A stretch of DNA of 57,051 bases from Pseudomonadota bacterium (GTDB lineage Bacteria > Pseudomonadota > Gammaproteobacteria > Burkholderiales > Gallionellaceae). The stretch is from contig JAJXTH010000012.1 in assembly GCA_021783995.1 (NCBI GenBank), forward strand, positions 1 to 57,051, in the 5' to 3' direction. The notes under the pieces are model-generated. The model saw nothing but the letters and a program-made list of their open reading frames with translations, did not search any database and was not told the origin of the DNA. Positions 20,314 through 30,667 of this stretch are shown in pieces; positions within the stretch are counted from its first letter, which is position 1, and every line of letters starts with the position of its first letter. A program made the translations under genes and the position numbers.

Positions 20314-20327
20314 GGGAGGCGCGCGAA

Positions 20328-21407
20328 TCAGACTTTGTGGATCGCGCCCAGTATGCAGGGGTGATTTGCGCCGGTGACTTGAGGCAGATTCGCGGTGTGT
20401 CCCAGAAGATTCTGTCTTGCGAGCCACGCAAAGGCAATGGCTTCTAGATAGTCGCCATCGACGTCAAGCGCATCGGTGGTTCTGATGCTGCGACGGGGTA
20501 ACAGGGCGCAAAGCGCGCGGCGCAATGCGCCGTTGTGAGCGCCTCCTCCGCACAGGTAGATTTCCTGAGCCCCATCGACGGCCTCGGCGATGGTCGTCGC
20601 GGTTAGCATCAGCAAGGTGGCCTGGACGTCTTCCGGGGCATCGTCCTGATGCAGATGGTTTTCCAGCCAGGCCATGTTGAAAAGATCGCGCCCGCTGCTC
20701 TTGGGAGGAGGAAGGCCGAAGTAGGGTTCTGCAAGCAGGCTTTCGAGCAGCCGAGGCAAGACCTTCCCGCTTTCCGCCCATGCGCCATCTGCGTCATGCG
20801 GTTTCTGCAGGTGCCTCATGCACCAGGCATCCATCAGCATGTTGCCAGGGCCACAGTCATACCCTGTCGCAACGTGTCCGGGGGCGAGGTCGGTCAGGTT
20901 GCTGATGCCGCCGATGTTCACAATTGCGCGGTGTATGTCGGGATGGCGAAATATTTTCTCGTGGAAGGCGGGAACCAATGGCGCTCCCTGGCCGCCAGCT
21001 GCAATGTCTCGGGACCGAAAATCACTGACCACGGTGATGCCGGTAAGTTCGGCAAGCAGCGCGGCATTGCCTATCTGCAGCGTGTATCCCGCGTCCGGGC
21101 GGTGGCGTATGGTCTGGCCGTGACAGCCTATTGCCGCGACCTGTTCCGGGCGACAGGTGTTCTGTTCGAGCAGAGTGCGGACGACGATCGCATACTGGCG
21201 GGCCAGATGGCTGGAGACCAGCTGGGTGCGGTGCAACTCGTCGTGCGTTGGATGCTGGAGTTCAAGTACGGAACGCTTCAACGCATCTTCATAGGGCATG
21301 AAGAACTTGCCTGCAACGAACGGATGGTCATGTTCGAACTCAACCAGAACGGCATCTATGCCGTCCAGGCTGGTGCCCGACATCAGTCCGATGTAACGCT
21401 CAGTCAA
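20328..21407 (-). CDS. anmK: Anhydro-N-acetylmuramic acid kinase
   Basis: A 359-residue sugar kinase that phosphorylates and opens 1,6-anhydro-MurNAc from recycled peptidoglycan, giving MurNAc-6-phosphate. The family start YIGLMSGTSLDGIDAVLVEF, the AIGCHGQTIRH motif, DCGPGNMLMDAW and the C-terminal LCGGGAHNG are present. It overlaps the end of the M23 peptidase gene by 8 bp, so the two are probably cotranscribed as a murein turnover pair next to the dcw cluster. Confidence 0.95.
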   Translation of the reverse strand: MTERYIGLMSGTSLDGIDAVLVEFEHDHPFVAGKFFMPYEDALKRSVLELQHPTHDELHRTQLVSSHLARQYAIVVRTLLEQNTCRPEQVAAIGCHGQTIRHRPDAGYTLQIGNAALLAELTGITVVSDFRSRDIAAGGQGAPLVPAFHEKIFRHPDIHRAIVNIGGISNLTDLAPGHVATGYDCGPGNMLMDAWCMRHLQKPHDADGAWAESGKVLPRLLESLLAEPYFGLPPPKSSGRDLFNMAWLENHLHQDDAPEDVQATLLMLTATTIAEAVDGAQEIYLCGGGAHNGALRRALCALLPRRSIRTTDALDVDGDYLEAIAFAWLARQNLLGHTANLPQVTGANHPCILGAIHKV

Positions 21408-22698
21408 GTTTTGCGAGGTTGGTGTTGCGAAGTTGATTCAGGCTCGCGATGAATTTGTTGGCCAGCGCCCTGAATGCGACCCGGTTTGCGCCGCTGATGG
21501 GCCGTGCATTGGGAAGCGCAACTTTCATCGGGTCGTGTTGCTGTCCGTTGACCCTGAACTCGTAGTGCAGATGCGGGCCGGTCGCAAGCCCCGACATGCC
21601 GACATAACCGATCACGTCTCCCTGTCTTATGTGCTCACCCTTGTGCAATCCCTTGGGGAATCGTGAGAGATGCCCGTACACGGTCGACAGATTGCCCTGG
21701 TGCTGCAGGATAACGACGTTGCCGTAACCGCTTTGCGTGCCTTTGAATTCGACCGTGCCGTCCGCTGTCGCTTTCGCAGGCGTGCCCATGGGTGCTGCGA
21801 AATCCACTCCCTTGTGTGCGCGCCACTTGTTCAATATGGGGTGAAAGCGTGCCATCGTGAAGCCTGAGCTGATGCGCGAGAAAGCGATCGGCGAGCGCAG
21901 AAAGGCTTTCTTGAGGCTCTGGCCTTCCGGCGTGTAGTAGTCGCCGTGAGTCGCATCAGTCTGGAAGCGCACGGCGCGGTATGCCTGGCCGCGGTTGATG
22001 AATTCGGCCGCCTGGATCTGACCTATCTTGACCAGCGCGCCATTGCTGTAGGTTGTCTCGTAAACCACGGTGAATCTGTCGCCGCGTCTCAAGTCGTGGT
22101 GGAAATCGATGTCGCCATCGAAAATTTCCGTCAACTGGTTGGCAGCCGTTTCTGGCAGGCCTGCCGCGTCGGTGGCTGCGTAGAGGCTGCCCTTGATTTC
22201 CCCGGTGCGCACGAACAGGCGTTTTTCAAGCTGGGGTGCGGTGGTCTTGAGGGTGAAGGAGTCGCCCTGCCTCCTGACGACCACCTGATCGCCCTGCTTG
22301 TCCAGATAACTCAGCGATAGCAGCGCGCCATTGGCATCCGTCTCGGCCTGGATTTCGTGGCCTACGGGCAAATTGCGGAAAGGTTTCGCATCCTGGCTGT
22401 TGCGCAAGTAGCTGCTGGCCGAGTTGTCCCTGATGTTGAGCCTTAGCATAAGCGCGGCGACGGTGTCGCCAGGTTGCACGCGCTCGGTGTGCCAGAAGGT
22501 GGTTGCATCGGTTGCCACGGATGGGGCAGAGGGGAGGGCAAGCTTCTCGATCGTGACGTTTCCGCTATTGAGCCCCAGACTTCCGGAAGGAACGAGTCCG
22601 AATGCGGTCAACACGCCCAGCAAAGGCATCGTGGACATCGTGACGAACCAGCGCAGCTTTTTTTTGCGCTCTTGGTTGAGCATGTTTTGCGTTAACAT
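21400..22698 (-). CDS. M23-family murein DD-endopeptidase (MepM-like)
   Basis: A 432-residue envelope protein with an N-terminal membrane anchor (WFVTMSTMPLLGVLTAFGLV), a LysM/opacity-like region (VQPGDTVAALMLRLNI) and a C-terminal LytM/M23 zinc peptidase domain with HKGVDFAAP and HLHYEF, the metal-binding residues of active enzymes. It probably cleaves crosslinks to allow wall expansion. Start 22698 is chosen because GGAG lies 8 bp upstream; an in-frame ATG 24 bases earlier lacks this. Divergent from tyrS. Confidence 0.92.
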   Translation of the reverse strand: MLTQNMLNQERKKKLRWFVTMSTMPLLGVLTAFGLVPSGSLGLNSGNVTIEKLALPSAPSVATDATTFWHTERVQPGDTVAALMLRLNIRDNSASSYLRNSQDAKPFRNLPVGHEIQAETDANGALLSLSYLDKQGDQVVVRRQGDSFTLKTTAPQLEKRLFVRTGEIKGSLYAATDAAGLPETAANQLTEIFDGDIDFHHDLRRGDRFTVVYETTYSNGALVKIGQIQAAEFINRGQAYRAVRFQTDATHGDYYTPEGQSLKKAFLRSPIAFSRISSGFTMARFHPILNKWRAHKGVDFAAPMGTPAKATADGTVEFKGTQSGYGNVVILQHQGNLSTVYGHLSRFPKGLHKGEHIRQGDVIGYVGMSGLATGPHLHYEFRVNGQQHDPMKVALPNARPISGANRVAFRALANKFIASLNQLRNTNLAKLD

Positions 22699-22883
22699 TA
22701 GAGGTCTCCGTGTGAGCCGCACGGGCTTTTTATCGGGATCGAATGCGCACTCTAGCAGAAACCGTGTATTACTTAAAGGTTAAACTGATAATCGGTAGGG
22801 AAACGCCTAGCATGGTTTTTTATTCCGACGGGCGGCATGAAGGCGCGGATGAACGGAAATGATTTTTTGAACTGGATGGAAGA

Positions 22884-24083
22884 ATGAATGAAGTGAATGA
22901 GGTGCTGAATACGATAAAGCGCGGCGCAGACGAGATCCTGATCGAGGCCGAGCTGAAGCAGAAACTTGCATTGGGGCGGCCGCTGCGCATCAAGGCAGGT
23001 TTTGATCCCACTGCGCCTGACCTGCATCTGGGCCATACCGTCTTGCTGAACAAGATGCGCCAGTTTCAGGAGATGGGGCACCATGTGCTGTTCCTGATCG
23101 GCGATTTCACCGGCATGATAGGCGATCCGACCGGCAAGAATGCCACGCGCCCTCCGCTGTCGCGCGAACAGGTGCTGGAAAATGCGCAGTCCTATCGCGA
23201 CCAGGTTTTCAAGGTGCTGGATTCAGAAAGGACCGAGATCGTGTTCAATTCGGCCTGGATGGATAAATTCAGCGCGGTGGACCTGATCCGCCTTGCTGCA
23301 ACCCACACCGTTGCTCAGATGCTGGAGCGCGACGATTTCTCCAAGCGCTACAAAGGCGGCCAGCCGATAGCGATACATGAATTCATCTACCCGCTGGTGC
23401 AGGGTTACGATTCGGTCGCGCTCAAGGCGGATGTCGAGCTGGGAGGCACGGACCAGAAGTTCAACCTGCTGATGGGGCGCGAATTGCAGAGACATTTTGG
23501 CCAGCCTGCGCAATGCATATTGACCATGCCTCTACTGGAGGGGCTGGACGGCGTGAACAAGATGTCCAAGTCACTTGGAAACTACGTGGGCATCACGGAC
23601 AGGCCTCAGGACATGTTCGGAAAGCTGATGTCGATTTCAGACGAGCTCATGTGGCGCTATCTCGAACTCCTGTCTTTCAGGAGTTCGGGCGAAATCGCGA
23701 AATGGCGCGCAGAGGTGGACGAGGGGCGAAATCCGCGCGACATCAAGGTGCTTTTCGCAAAGGAGATCGTTGCGCGCTTCCATGCGCAAAGGGATGCAGA
23801 CGATGCTCTGGCCGAATTCGAGGCGCGATTCCGTCGCGGCGCATTACCCGATGAAATGCCGGAACTGTCGGTGCAGGCCGTCGATGGCGGGATTTCAATA
23901 GCGCATCTGCTGAAGCAGTCGAATCTGGTCGAAAGCACGTCGGAAGCGATGCGCATGATCAAGCAGGACGCGGTCAAGCTCGATGGGGAGCGCGTGAGCG
24001 ACAAGGACCTTTCGGTTAAGGCGGGTAGCGTGGTGGTCGCGCAGGTGGGCAAGCGCAAGTTTGCAAGAATCACGGTGAGTTGA
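22884..24083 (+). CDS. tyrS: Tyrosyl-tRNA synthetase
   Basis: A 399-residue class I synthetase. The HIGH-like signature is DLHLGHT and the KMSKS loop is intact ([14 protein letters not shown]); the tyrosine pocket and a C-terminal S4 RNA-binding domain (from about residue 335) follow. The sequence around [20 protein letters not shown] places it with the TyrZ-like bacterial subtype. It is divergent from the M23 gene with a 185-bp intergenic region that should hold both promoters. Confidence 0.95.
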   Translation: MNEVNEVLNTIKRGADEILIEAELKQKLALGRPLRIKAGFDPTAPDLHLGHTVLLNKMRQFQEMGHHVLFLIGDFTGMIGDPTGKNATRPPLSREQVLENAQSYRDQVFKVLDSERTEIVFNSAWMDKFSAVDLIRLAATHTVAQMLERDDFSKRYKGGQPIAIHEFIYPLVQGYDSVALKADVELGGTDQKFNLLMGRELQRHFGQPAQCILTMPLLEGLDGVNKMSKSLGNYVGITDRPQDMFGKLMSISDELMWRYLELLSFRSSGEIAKWRAEVDEGRNPRDIKVLFAKEIVARFHAQRDADDALAEFEARFRRGALPDEMPELSVQAVDGGISIAHLLKQSNLVESTSEAMRMIKQDAVKLDGERVSDKDLSVKAGSVVVAQVGKRKFARITVS

Positions 24084-24092
24084 AAATATGGG

Positions 24093-24121
24093 TTGTGATG
24101 CGGCATCGCATTTGCTAGAAT
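24093..24121 (+). promoter_or_regulatory. Sigma70 promoter of the rpsU-yqeY-dnaG-rpoD operon
   Basis: TTGTGA at 24093-24098 and TAGAAT at 24116-24121 with a 17-bp spacer, 36 bp upstream of rpsU, directly after the tyrS stop. Confidence 0.65.
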
Positions 24122-24157
24122 CGCGCCCTCAATTTTTTGGTAAAAGGTAGTTCGTAG

Positions 24158-24370
24158 ATGACAACCGTACGAGTTAAAGAGAATGAGCCGTTTGAGGTCG
24201 CCATGCGCCGTTTCAAGCGTTCCGTGGAAAAGACCGGGCTGCTGACCGATTTGCGCGCGCGCGAATTTTACGAGAAGCCGACTGCCGAGCGTAAGCGCAA
24301 GCTGGCTGCGGCAGTCAAGCGCCACTACAAACGTTTGCGCAGCCAGACCCTGCCTCCCAAGCTTTATTGA
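24158..24370 (+). CDS. rpsU: 30S ribosomal protein S21
   Basis: A 70-residue basic protein of the small subunit platform. The family motif [22 protein letters not shown] is present and the length is exact. It is the first gene of the macromolecular synthesis operon (translation, replication priming, transcription). Confidence 0.97.
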   Translation: MTTVRVKENEPFEVAMRRFKRSVEKTGLLTDLRAREFYEKPTAERKRKLAAAVKRHYKRLRSQTLPPKLY

Positions 24371-24387
24371 TCCGGCCTTGCGGGCGC

Positions 24388-24834
24388 ATGTGCCTCAGGC
24401 AGAAAATCACCGATGACATGAAGGCCGCGATGCGCGCCAAGGAAACGGCGCGTCTCTCGGCTATTCGTCTTTTGCTCGCGGCGATCAAGCAGCGCGAGGT
24501 CGATGAACGCATCGAACTCGCGGATGCCGACATCCTGGCCATCATCGAGAAGATGAACAAGCAGCGGCGCGATTCGATAAGCCAGTACGAGGCGGCTGCC
24601 CGGCATGATCTCGCCGATGCCGAAAAATTCGAGATGAGCGTGCTCGCAGAATACATGCCCAGGCAGCTCGACGACGCGGAAATTGCCGCAGCGGTGGACG
24701 AGGCCATTGCCTCTGTCGGCGCCAACGGCCCGCAGGACATGGGCAAGGTGATGGGTTATATCAAGCCGAAGCTGGCAGGTGTTGCAGACATGGGTCGCGT
24801 CTCCGCGTTGATCAAGGCGCGCCTGTCTATTTGA
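24388..24834 (+). CDS. GatB/YqeY domain protein
   Basis: A 148-residue protein of the YqeY family, related to the tRNA-binding tail of GatB; its precise job is unknown. Motifs ITDDMKAAMRAKETARLSAI and MGKVMGYIKPKLAGVADMG are typical. The ATG at 24388 matches the usual start; an upstream in-frame ATG at 24367 overlaps the rpsU stop and is less likely. Ribosome site is weak, suggesting coupling to rpsU. Confidence 0.9.
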   Translation: MCLRQKITDDMKAAMRAKETARLSAIRLLLAAIKQREVDERIELADADILAIIEKMNKQRRDSISQYEAAARHDLADAEKFEMSVLAEYMPRQLDDAEIAAAVDEAIASVGANGPQDMGKVMGYIKPKLAGVADMGRVSALIKARLSI

Positions 24835-24877
24835 ATCTGCCGGCAGATCATGCTGGTTCCGATCGCGGGGCGCTGAC

Positions 24878-26596
24878 ATGATTCCAAGAAGTTTCATCCA
24901 GGATCTTTTAAACCGCCTAGACATCGTGGATGTGATCGAGCGGCATGTGCCCTTGAAAAAAGCGGGCGTCAACTACGTCGCATGCTGTCCTTTCCACAGC
25001 GAGAAATCCCCCTCCTTTACCGTAAGCCAGGCCAAGCAGTTCTATCACTGCTTCGGATGCGGCGCGCACGGCACGGCCATCAGCTTCGTGATGGAGCATC
25101 TGGGGCTGGGGTTTGTCGAAGCTGTCGAGGAACTCGCGAAAAGCGTAGGCATGCAAGTGCCGCACGAGCGATCGAGCGAGAATTTCCAGAAGGTGGCGCC
25201 CGATCTCTATGAGGTGATGCAGGTTGCCACGCGTTATTACAGGGAGCAACTGAAACTCTCCCGGCGGGCGATCGAATATCTCAAGGGACGCGGATTGAGC
25301 GGCGAGATTGCGGCAAGGTACGCGATAGGCTACGCGCCTGATGGATGGCAGAACCTGTCCGCTGTTTTCCCGGATTATCAAGGTGCGTCGCTCGAGGAAA
25401 CCGGGCTTGTTATCAGCTCGGATAATGACAAGCGGTATGACAGATTTCGCGACCGCATCATGTTTCCCATCATCAACCAGCGCAATCAGGTGATAGGATT
25501 TGGCGGGCGCGTGCTGGACAGGGGCGAGCCCAAATATCTCAATTCGCCGGAGACTGCACTTTTCGAGAAGGGGCATGAACTCTACGGACTTTTCCAGGCG
25601 CAGAAATCGATCAGGGCAAAACAGCGCGTGCTGGTCGTCGAGGGTTACATGGATGTGGTGGCGCTGGCGCAGCATGGCGTCGAATACGCGGTCGCCACGC
25701 TGGGTACGGCGACCACACCCTATCACATTCAGAAGCTCATGCGCCTTTCCGAACAGATCGTTTTCTGTTTCGACGGGGACAAGGCGGGGCAGAAAGCAGC
25801 CTGGCGTGCGCTCGAGAACGCGCTGCCGCACCTGCAGGACGGCAAGCGCGTGAATTTCCTGTTCCTGCCCGTGGAGCATGATCCTGACAGCTTTGTGCGC
25901 GAATTCGGAAGGGATGCTTTTGAAAGAGAGCTTGGGCAATCCCTGCCCTTGTCCGAATATCTGCTCTCCGAGATCGGCAGAGGACTCGATCTGAGCACGC
26001 AGGAGGGGCGCAGCCAACTTCTCCATCGCGCGCGTCCGCTCTTGTCTGCGATCACCTCGCCGGTTGCATCGCTGCTGTTGCGCAAGAAGGTGGCCGAGCT
26101 TGCGGGCATCAGCCAGGAAGAGCTCGAGACGCTGTTCGAAATCAAGTCGGTTGCGCATGTTCCTCGCCCGGCCTTGAAAAAAGCGACGCGAACCCCATTT
26201 CCGGTTCAGCGCCTGCTCCTGCAATGCCTGATTGCAAAGCCTGCCCTAGCGAGTAGCCTTCCCTCGGACTGGCATGGGGAAGGTGCTGAGGGCGATGCGA
26301 TCGCCGCCTTGCTGCTCGTATTGCGGGAAGCCGATTTCGCAGTGAGCAGCCCTGCGCTGATGCAGATGTTCGAAGGAACGATACATGCAAGGATTTTGTC
26401 TCAAGCCGAAGCTGACATGCTGGACTGGGGTGCGTCGTTCGATGTTGATGCGGAATTTGCAGGACTTATGAGCCGCCTTGACGACGGACATAGGCGCGAG
26501 CGGTTCATGGCATTGCAGGGCAGGGTCGCGCAGGGTGGCCTGCCCAGTCTGAGCAGCGAGGAACGTGAGGAATACCTGAGTCTTTTGCGGCGCTAG
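24878..26596 (+). CDS. dnaG: DNA primase
   Basis: A 572-residue primase. The N-terminal zinc-binding domain ([12 protein letters not shown] ... FYHCFGCG), the Toprim domain with [13 protein letters not shown] and FCFDGDKAG, and a C-terminal helicase-binding region are in the usual order and at the usual length. It lies 43 bp after yqeY and 83 bp before rpoD. Confidence 0.97.
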   Translation: MIPRSFIQDLLNRLDIVDVIERHVPLKKAGVNYVACCPFHSEKSPSFTVSQAKQFYHCFGCGAHGTAISFVMEHLGLGFVEAVEELAKSVGMQVPHERSSENFQKVAPDLYEVMQVATRYYREQLKLSRRAIEYLKGRGLSGEIAARYAIGYAPDGWQNLSAVFPDYQGASLEETGLVISSDNDKRYDRFRDRIMFPIINQRNQVIGFGGRVLDRGEPKYLNSPETALFEKGHELYGLFQAQKSIRAKQRVLVVEGYMDVVALAQHGVEYAVATLGTATTPYHIQKLMRLSEQIVFCFDGDKAGQKAAWRALENALPHLQDGKRVNFLFLPVEHDPDSFVREFGRDAFERELGQSLPLSEYLLSEIGRGLDLSTQEGRSQLLHRARPLLSAITSPVASLLLRKKVAELAGISQEELETLFEIKSVAHVPRPALKKATRTPFPVQRLLLQCLIAKPALASSLPSDWHGEGAEGDAIAALLLVLREADFAVSSPALMQMFEGTIHARILSQAEADMLDWGASFDVDAEFAGLMSRLDDGHRRERFMALQGRVAQGGLPSLSSEEREEYLSLLRR

Positions 26597-26679
26597 TCAA
26601 AGGACAGGAAAGATTTGACGCATTCGGGTATAATGGTACGATTTTCCACGACCCTTTCGGGTCTTACGCAACTGGAAAC

Positions 26680-28662
26680 ATGATTATGGCAACAATCAAG
26701 AAGAGTAAGAAAAAACAGGAAAAGGCGGACGACATCATCGAGCTGCCATTGGCCGACATGCAGCATGACATCGAGGCAAGGCGCACCAGCCTGAAGGCTT
26801 TGATCGTACTGGGCAAGGAACGCGGTTACCTGACTTACGCAGAGATCAATGACCATTTGCCGGACATGCTCGAGGTCGAGCAGATCGAAAGCGTGGCCAG
26901 CATGATCAACGACATGGGCATACGCGTGTGCGACGTCGCACCCGATGCGGAAGCGCTGATCATGACGGATGCGGCTCCCGCAGTGGCAGACGACGACGCC
27001 GCGGAAGAGGCGGAGGCCGCTCTGTCCACGGTGGACTCGGAGTTCGGTCGCACCACGGACCCTGTGCGCATGTACATGCGCGAAATGGGCACGGTCGATC
27101 TTCTGACGCGCGAGAAGGAAATCGAGATCGCCAAGCGCATCGAGGAAGGACAGCGCAACATGATACAGGCCATCTCGGCCTGCCCCGTGACGATCGCGGA
27201 AATTCTGGCGATCGCGGCAAAAATTGAGAGCGACGAGATACGCGTCAATGAGCTGATCGACGGATTCGTGGAGATCGAACTGGAAGACGAGTCCGGGCTT
27301 CAAGGCGGAGAGGATCAGGATCAGGAAGGCGATGAGGAAGGCGACGAGTCTTCTGAAGATACCGACGCCGGCGTGGACGAAGAGAGCGACGAGGATGAGG
27401 ACGCGCTCGCCGCTGCATCGGCTGCCGCCGCGGCGGCCGATCTCGCGCAACTCAAGGTGGATGCGCTGTCGCGATTCGCGGTGATCGCGGATCTCTTCAA
27501 CAAGATGGGCCGTGCCTATGAGAAGTACGGTTACTTAAGCAAGCAGTACAACACCTATCAAGCGGGCATCACCGAAGAGCTGATGGCTTTCCGCTTCACC
27601 GCCAAGCAGGTCGATGCGCTCTGCAATACCATGCGCGGTCTGGTCGAGGAGATACGCGAGAACGAGCGCGGTATACAGGATATCTGCGTGACCAAGAGCA
27701 AGATGCCGCGCGCGCATTTCATCAAGAGCTTCATCGGCCGCGAGGTTGACATGAGCTGGCTGGAGCAGGAGATCAAGGCAAGCAAGCCATACAGCGAACT
27801 GCTGCAGCGTTACCAGCATGCGATCATCGAGAAGCAGCAGAATCTCGTGAACATGCAAAAGCGTGTCGGCTTGCCGATTAGCGACCTGAAGGAGATCAAT
27901 CGCCGCATGACCAACGGCGAAGCGCGTTCGCATCGCGCCAAGCGCGACATGATAGAGGCCAACCTGCGTCTGGTGATCTCGATCGCGAAGAAATACACCA
28001 ACCGCGGCCTGCAGTTCCTGGACCTGATCCAGGAAGGCAACATCGGGCTGATGAAGGCGGTCGACAAGTTCGAATACCGTCGCGGCTACAAGTTCTCGAC
28101 CTATGCGACATGGTGGATACGTCAGGCGATCACGCGTTCGATCGCGGATCAGGCGCGCACCATCCGCATCCCGGTGCATATGATAGAGACCATCAACAAG
28201 ATGAACCGCATCTCGCGCCAGATACTGCAGGAGACGGGGCAGGAGGCGGACGCGGCGACGCTGGCCTTGAAGATGGAGATGTCCGAAGACAAGATCCACA
28301 AGATACTGAAGATCGCGAAGGAACCGATATCGATGGAGACGCCGGTCGGCGACGACGACGACTCACATCTCGGGGACTTCATCGAGGACTCGAATACCAC
28401 CGTTCCGGTCGATGCGGCTGTATACGAGAGCCTGCGCAGCGCAACTTCTGATATACTGGATAGCTTGACGCAGCGTGAAGCCAAAGTGTTGCGCATGCGT
28501 TTCGGCATCGAGATGAATACCGACCACACACTGGAGGAGGTCGGCAAGCAGTTCGATGTGACGCGCGAGCGCATACGCCAGATCGAAGCCAAGGCGTTGC
28601 GCAAGTTGCGCCATCCGTCGCGATCCGAAAAGCTGAAGAGCTTCCTGGACAGCGAAGGCTGA
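26680..28662 (+). CDS. rpoD: RNA polymerase sigma factor RpoD (sigma70)
   Basis: A 660-residue primary sigma factor. Region 1.1 at the N-terminus, a long acidic non-conserved stretch (about residues 205-245, rich in E, D and S), region 2 ([20 protein letters not shown]) and region 4 with the helix-turn-helix ([20 protein letters not shown]) are intact. ATG 26680 or the ATG six bases later may be used. The 5' leader contains a small hairpin, GACCC-TTTC-GGGTC, near 26648-26661. Confidence 0.97.
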   Translation: MIMATIKKSKKKQEKADDIIELPLADMQHDIEARRTSLKALIVLGKERGYLTYAEINDHLPDMLEVEQIESVASMINDMGIRVCDVAPDAEALIMTDAAPAVADDDAAEEAEAALSTVDSEFGRTTDPVRMYMREMGTVDLLTREKEIEIAKRIEEGQRNMIQAISACPVTIAEILAIAAKIESDEIRVNELIDGFVEIELEDESGLQGGEDQDQEGDEEGDESSEDTDAGVDEESDEDEDALAAASAAAAAADLAQLKVDALSRFAVIADLFNKMGRAYEKYGYLSKQYNTYQAGITEELMAFRFTAKQVDALCNTMRGLVEEIRENERGIQDICVTKSKMPRAHFIKSFIGREVDMSWLEQEIKASKPYSELLQRYQHAIIEKQQNLVNMQKRVGLPISDLKEINRRMTNGEARSHRAKRDMIEANLRLVISIAKKYTNRGLQFLDLIQEGNIGLMKAVDKFEYRRGYKFSTYATWWIRQAITRSIADQARTIRIPVHMIETINKMNRISRQILQETGQEADAATLALKMEMSEDKIHKILKIAKEPISMETPVGDDDDSHLGDFIEDSNTTVPVDAAVYESLRSATSDILDSLTQREAKVLRMRFGIEMNTDHTLEEVGKQFDVTRERIRQIEAKALRKLRHPSRSEKLKSFLDSEG

Positions 28663-28669
28663 AAGTTTC

Positions 28670-28746
28670 GGGCCCTTAGCTCAGTTGGTTAGAGCAGAGG
28701 ACTCATAATCCTTTGGTCCGCGGTTCAAGTCCGCGAGGGCCCACCA
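28670..28746 (+). tRNA. tRNA with CAT anticodon (probably Ile2, possibly Met)
   Basis: A 77-base cloverleaf with encoded CCA: acceptor GGGCCCT pairs with AGGGCCC, the D-arm is AGCTCAGTTGGTTAGAGC, the anticodon loop ACTCATAATC centres on CAT, and the T-arm is GCGGTTCAAGTCCGC. The body (variable loop CTTTGGTC, A73) is more like the lysidine-modified isoleucine tRNA than elongator methionine tRNA, but sequence alone does not settle it. It lies 7 bp after rpoD and is probably cotranscribed. Confidence 0.93.
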
Positions 28747-28755
28747 AATAAAACA

Positions 28756-28787
28756 AGCACTTAGGATAAAACCCTGGGTGCTTTTTT
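28756..28787 (+). terminator. Rho-independent terminator after the rpoD-tRNA unit
   Basis: AGCACTTAGG pairs (with G-U) to CCTGGGTGCT around a short A-rich loop, followed by six T. It ends the rpsU-rpoD-tRNA transcription unit. Confidence 0.85.
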
Positions 28788-29018
28788 ATTGCGCGGGACA
28801 CTGGCGGTTCAATCCCAAAAAAAATCTGTCCCGCTGGTCTTTGCCATCCAGCCAAGCTCAGAAAAGGCCATTTTTAGCTTACCTCATCCATAATCAATGT
28901 GGATCGGCTGGACGCGACCGATTTACTGCTGTGGGCTCACAGTAATCTGGCATAAAAATGGAAGAAATTTTTCAATAGTAGTCGTCAGTTCACCGATTTA
29001 TTAGTAAATGAAAAAAAT
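28788..29018. other. AT-rich intergenic stretch at the island's left side
   Basis: No gene seen. An 8-bp inverted repeat, GCGGGACA (28793-28800) and TGTCCCGC (28827-28834), encloses 26 bases and may be a remnant of a mobile-element end. Base composition turns distinctly AT-rich toward hipB, marking the change from core chromosome to island. A second imperfect palindrome, ATTTA-4-TAAAT, is at 28996-29009. Confidence 0.4.
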
Positions 29019-29078
29019 TTATCGATAAGTTGTATATCGCCGTGACAACGTGCACAATGGAAACAAAATTATCTATAA
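29019..29078 (+). promoter_or_regulatory. Candidate hipBA promoter flanked by two HipB-type operators
   Basis: TTATCGATAAG at 29019-29029 and TTATCTATAAG at 29069-29079 share TTATCNATAAG and start exactly 50 bp apart, about five helical turns. Between them lies a weak promoter, TTGTAT (29030-29035), 17 bp, CACAAT (29053-29058). The right copy abuts the hipB ribosome site (AAGGAT). HipB proteins are known to autoregulate through paired palindromes; the assignment here is inference. Confidence 0.55.
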
Positions 29079-29087
29079 GGATCGAAT

Positions 29088-29363
29088 ATGATTTTCGTCA
29101 AATCTCCATTGGCGTTAGGCTCACTTTTAAGAGGAACTCGCACTGCCATGAATATTCCAGCAGCTGATATGGCTGCCATGGTAAAAACAACTCCTGTTAC
29201 TTTACGACGATTGGAGCAAGGTAAACCTACAACCGCTATATCTACATTGTTCAAGCTGCTTGATGAGCTTGGCTTGGAGTTGTACGTATCGGCCCCGCCG
29301 GGAATCGTGCTCAGGGATCCAAATGAACAATCTCAAACACCCCGGACAAGAGTTAGGACATGA
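29088..29363 (+). CDS. hipB: HipB-like antitoxin (XRE-family regulator)
   Basis: A 91-residue protein with a Cro/CI helix-turn-helix: LGSLLRGTRTAMNIPAADMA followed by VTLRRLEQGKPTTAISTLFK. Such proteins neutralise HipA and repress the operon. The C-terminal tail (residues 75-91) is charged and probably disordered. It overlaps hipA by four bases (ATGA). The AT-rich codon use differs from the dcw and rpoD genes. Confidence 0.85.
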   Translation: MIFVKSPLALGSLLRGTRTAMNIPAADMAAMVKTTPVTLRRLEQGKPTTAISTLFKLLDELGLELYVSAPPGIVLRDPNEQSQTPRTRVRT

Positions 29364-30643
29364 ATCGTGAACTTGACGTTCTGATTGACCAAAACCGTAT
29401 TGGCCGACTCTTTGAGAATACAGGGATATGGTCATTCGAATATGAGGCAACCTGGATAAAAAATGGGTATCCGCTCGCGCCTGGTTTGCCATTGCAAGAA
29501 GCTCGAATCATAGATTCAGCCTCTGTTCGTTCAGTACAATGGTTCTTTGATAACCTCCTGCCGGAAGAAATGGCGCGGGCCAAATTGATGGCTACGCTTC
29601 CGAAAGGTGAGTGGGATGCTTGGAGCCTACTTGAGCGATTTGGAAGCGAATCGGCAGGTGCATTGACACTACTAAAGCCAGGTAACAGTCTGGCTGCACC
29701 TGAACTTCTACCGTTATCAAATGAACATCTGCAAGCACGCATTGATGCTATGCCCCGTACTCCACTGGGGGCGAGTGCCCCCAAAAAGATGTCTCTTGCT
29801 GGGGCTCAAGAAAAGTTACCTGTAGTTATGGATTCAAAAGGAAATTTATTTGACCCAATAGGATCTCAAATATCAACACATATTTTAAAACCTGATGTAT
29901 TAAACGAGCATTACCCACAAAGCGCAGTTAATGAATGGTACTGCGCACGTGTAGCTCAGGAATTGAAATTACCGGTTCCACTGGTCTGTCTGAAATATGT
30001 CCCGTCCTGCGTCTATTTAATTGAGCGGTTCGATCGTCAAAAGGAAAACGATATACTGCGTCGACTGCATACGCTGGATGCCGCTCAACTTTTAAATTTC
30101 GCTGCTGGATCTAAGTACACAAAATCAGGTGTTGATGCGCTCAAAGATATAATCGGACTTTGTAGAGCGAAAGCGCAGACGCGCATAGCCTTATTCCGCT
30201 GGACGACGTTCAATATATTAATTGGGAATGGGGATGCGCACTTAAAAAATCTGTCCCTTTTTGTTAGCCAAAAAGGATATTCCTTGGCACCGCACTATGA
30301 TTTAGTCAGTACAGTATCTTGGGCACGACCTGAATTAGTGGGACCGAATGAACCTCAGTGGCCAAATATCGAACTTTCATTCCCGATTGGTGGGGCTGGA
30401 AAATTTGGAGAAATTCGGTGTGAGCATCTATTTAAATTCGCAGACGAAATTGGACTGCCACGGACAAGCGCATCACGTGAATTGAGTCGCCTAATTGAAA
30501 ACATAGAGGGTGCCGCGGATAAGGTTATGAATGAGTTTGAGAAATTAACCGTGCCAGATAACATAAAAGCAGGTCAATTACGTATGTTACGGGCTATTCG
30601 ACATTTGCCGATAAGCGCCATGAAAAAACAACTCGCCTGTTAA
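29360..30643 (+). CDS. hipA: HipA-like serine/threonine kinase toxin
   Basis: A 427-residue HipA-family kinase; characterised members phosphorylate glutamyl-tRNA synthetase or related targets and cause dormancy. The N-terminal subdomain (GRLFENTGIWSFEYEATW), the activation/ATP region (SLAGAQEKLPVVMDSKGN) and the catalytic loop (GNGDAHLKNLSLF) followed by LAPHYDLVST are intact. The length matches E. coli HipA (about 440). Whether this copy is toxic or targets another protein cannot be read from the sequence. The pair sits immediately upstream of a Wadjet system. Confidence 0.88.
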   Translation: MNRELDVLIDQNRIGRLFENTGIWSFEYEATWIKNGYPLAPGLPLQEARIIDSASVRSVQWFFDNLLPEEMARAKLMATLPKGEWDAWSLLERFGSESAGALTLLKPGNSLAAPELLPLSNEHLQARIDAMPRTPLGASAPKKMSLAGAQEKLPVVMDSKGNLFDPIGSQISTHILKPDVLNEHYPQSAVNEWYCARVAQELKLPVPLVCLKYVPSCVYLIERFDRQKENDILRRLHTLDAAQLLNFAAGSKYTKSGVDALKDIIGLCRAKAQTRIALFRWTTFNILIGNGDAHLKNLSLFVSQKGYSLAPHYDLVSTVSWARPELVGPNEPQWPNIELSFPIGGAGKFGEIRCEHLFKFADEIGLPRTSASRELSRLIENIEGAADKVMNEFEKLTVPDNIKAGQLRMLRAIRHLPISAMKKQLAC

Positions 30644-30667
30644 ATTTAAACCCAGATTGTTCATTAG

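Noticed and set aside
24917-26224. Long minus-strand open frame opposite dnaG, with similar ones opposite mraY, murC, rpoD and iorB
   Set aside because: All lie fully within well-identified genes and show the low-complexity composition of antisense frames in GC-rich DNA.
26615-26634. TTGACG and TATAAT upstream of rpoD as a promoter
   Set aside because: The two boxes are separated by only 8 bp, far too close for sigma70; TATAAT alone may still act as a -10 with a poor -35.
30244-30257. AAAAAATCTGTCCC shared between hipA and 28819-28832
   Set aside because: In hipA it encodes the conserved KNLS of the catalytic loop, so the match is most likely chance.
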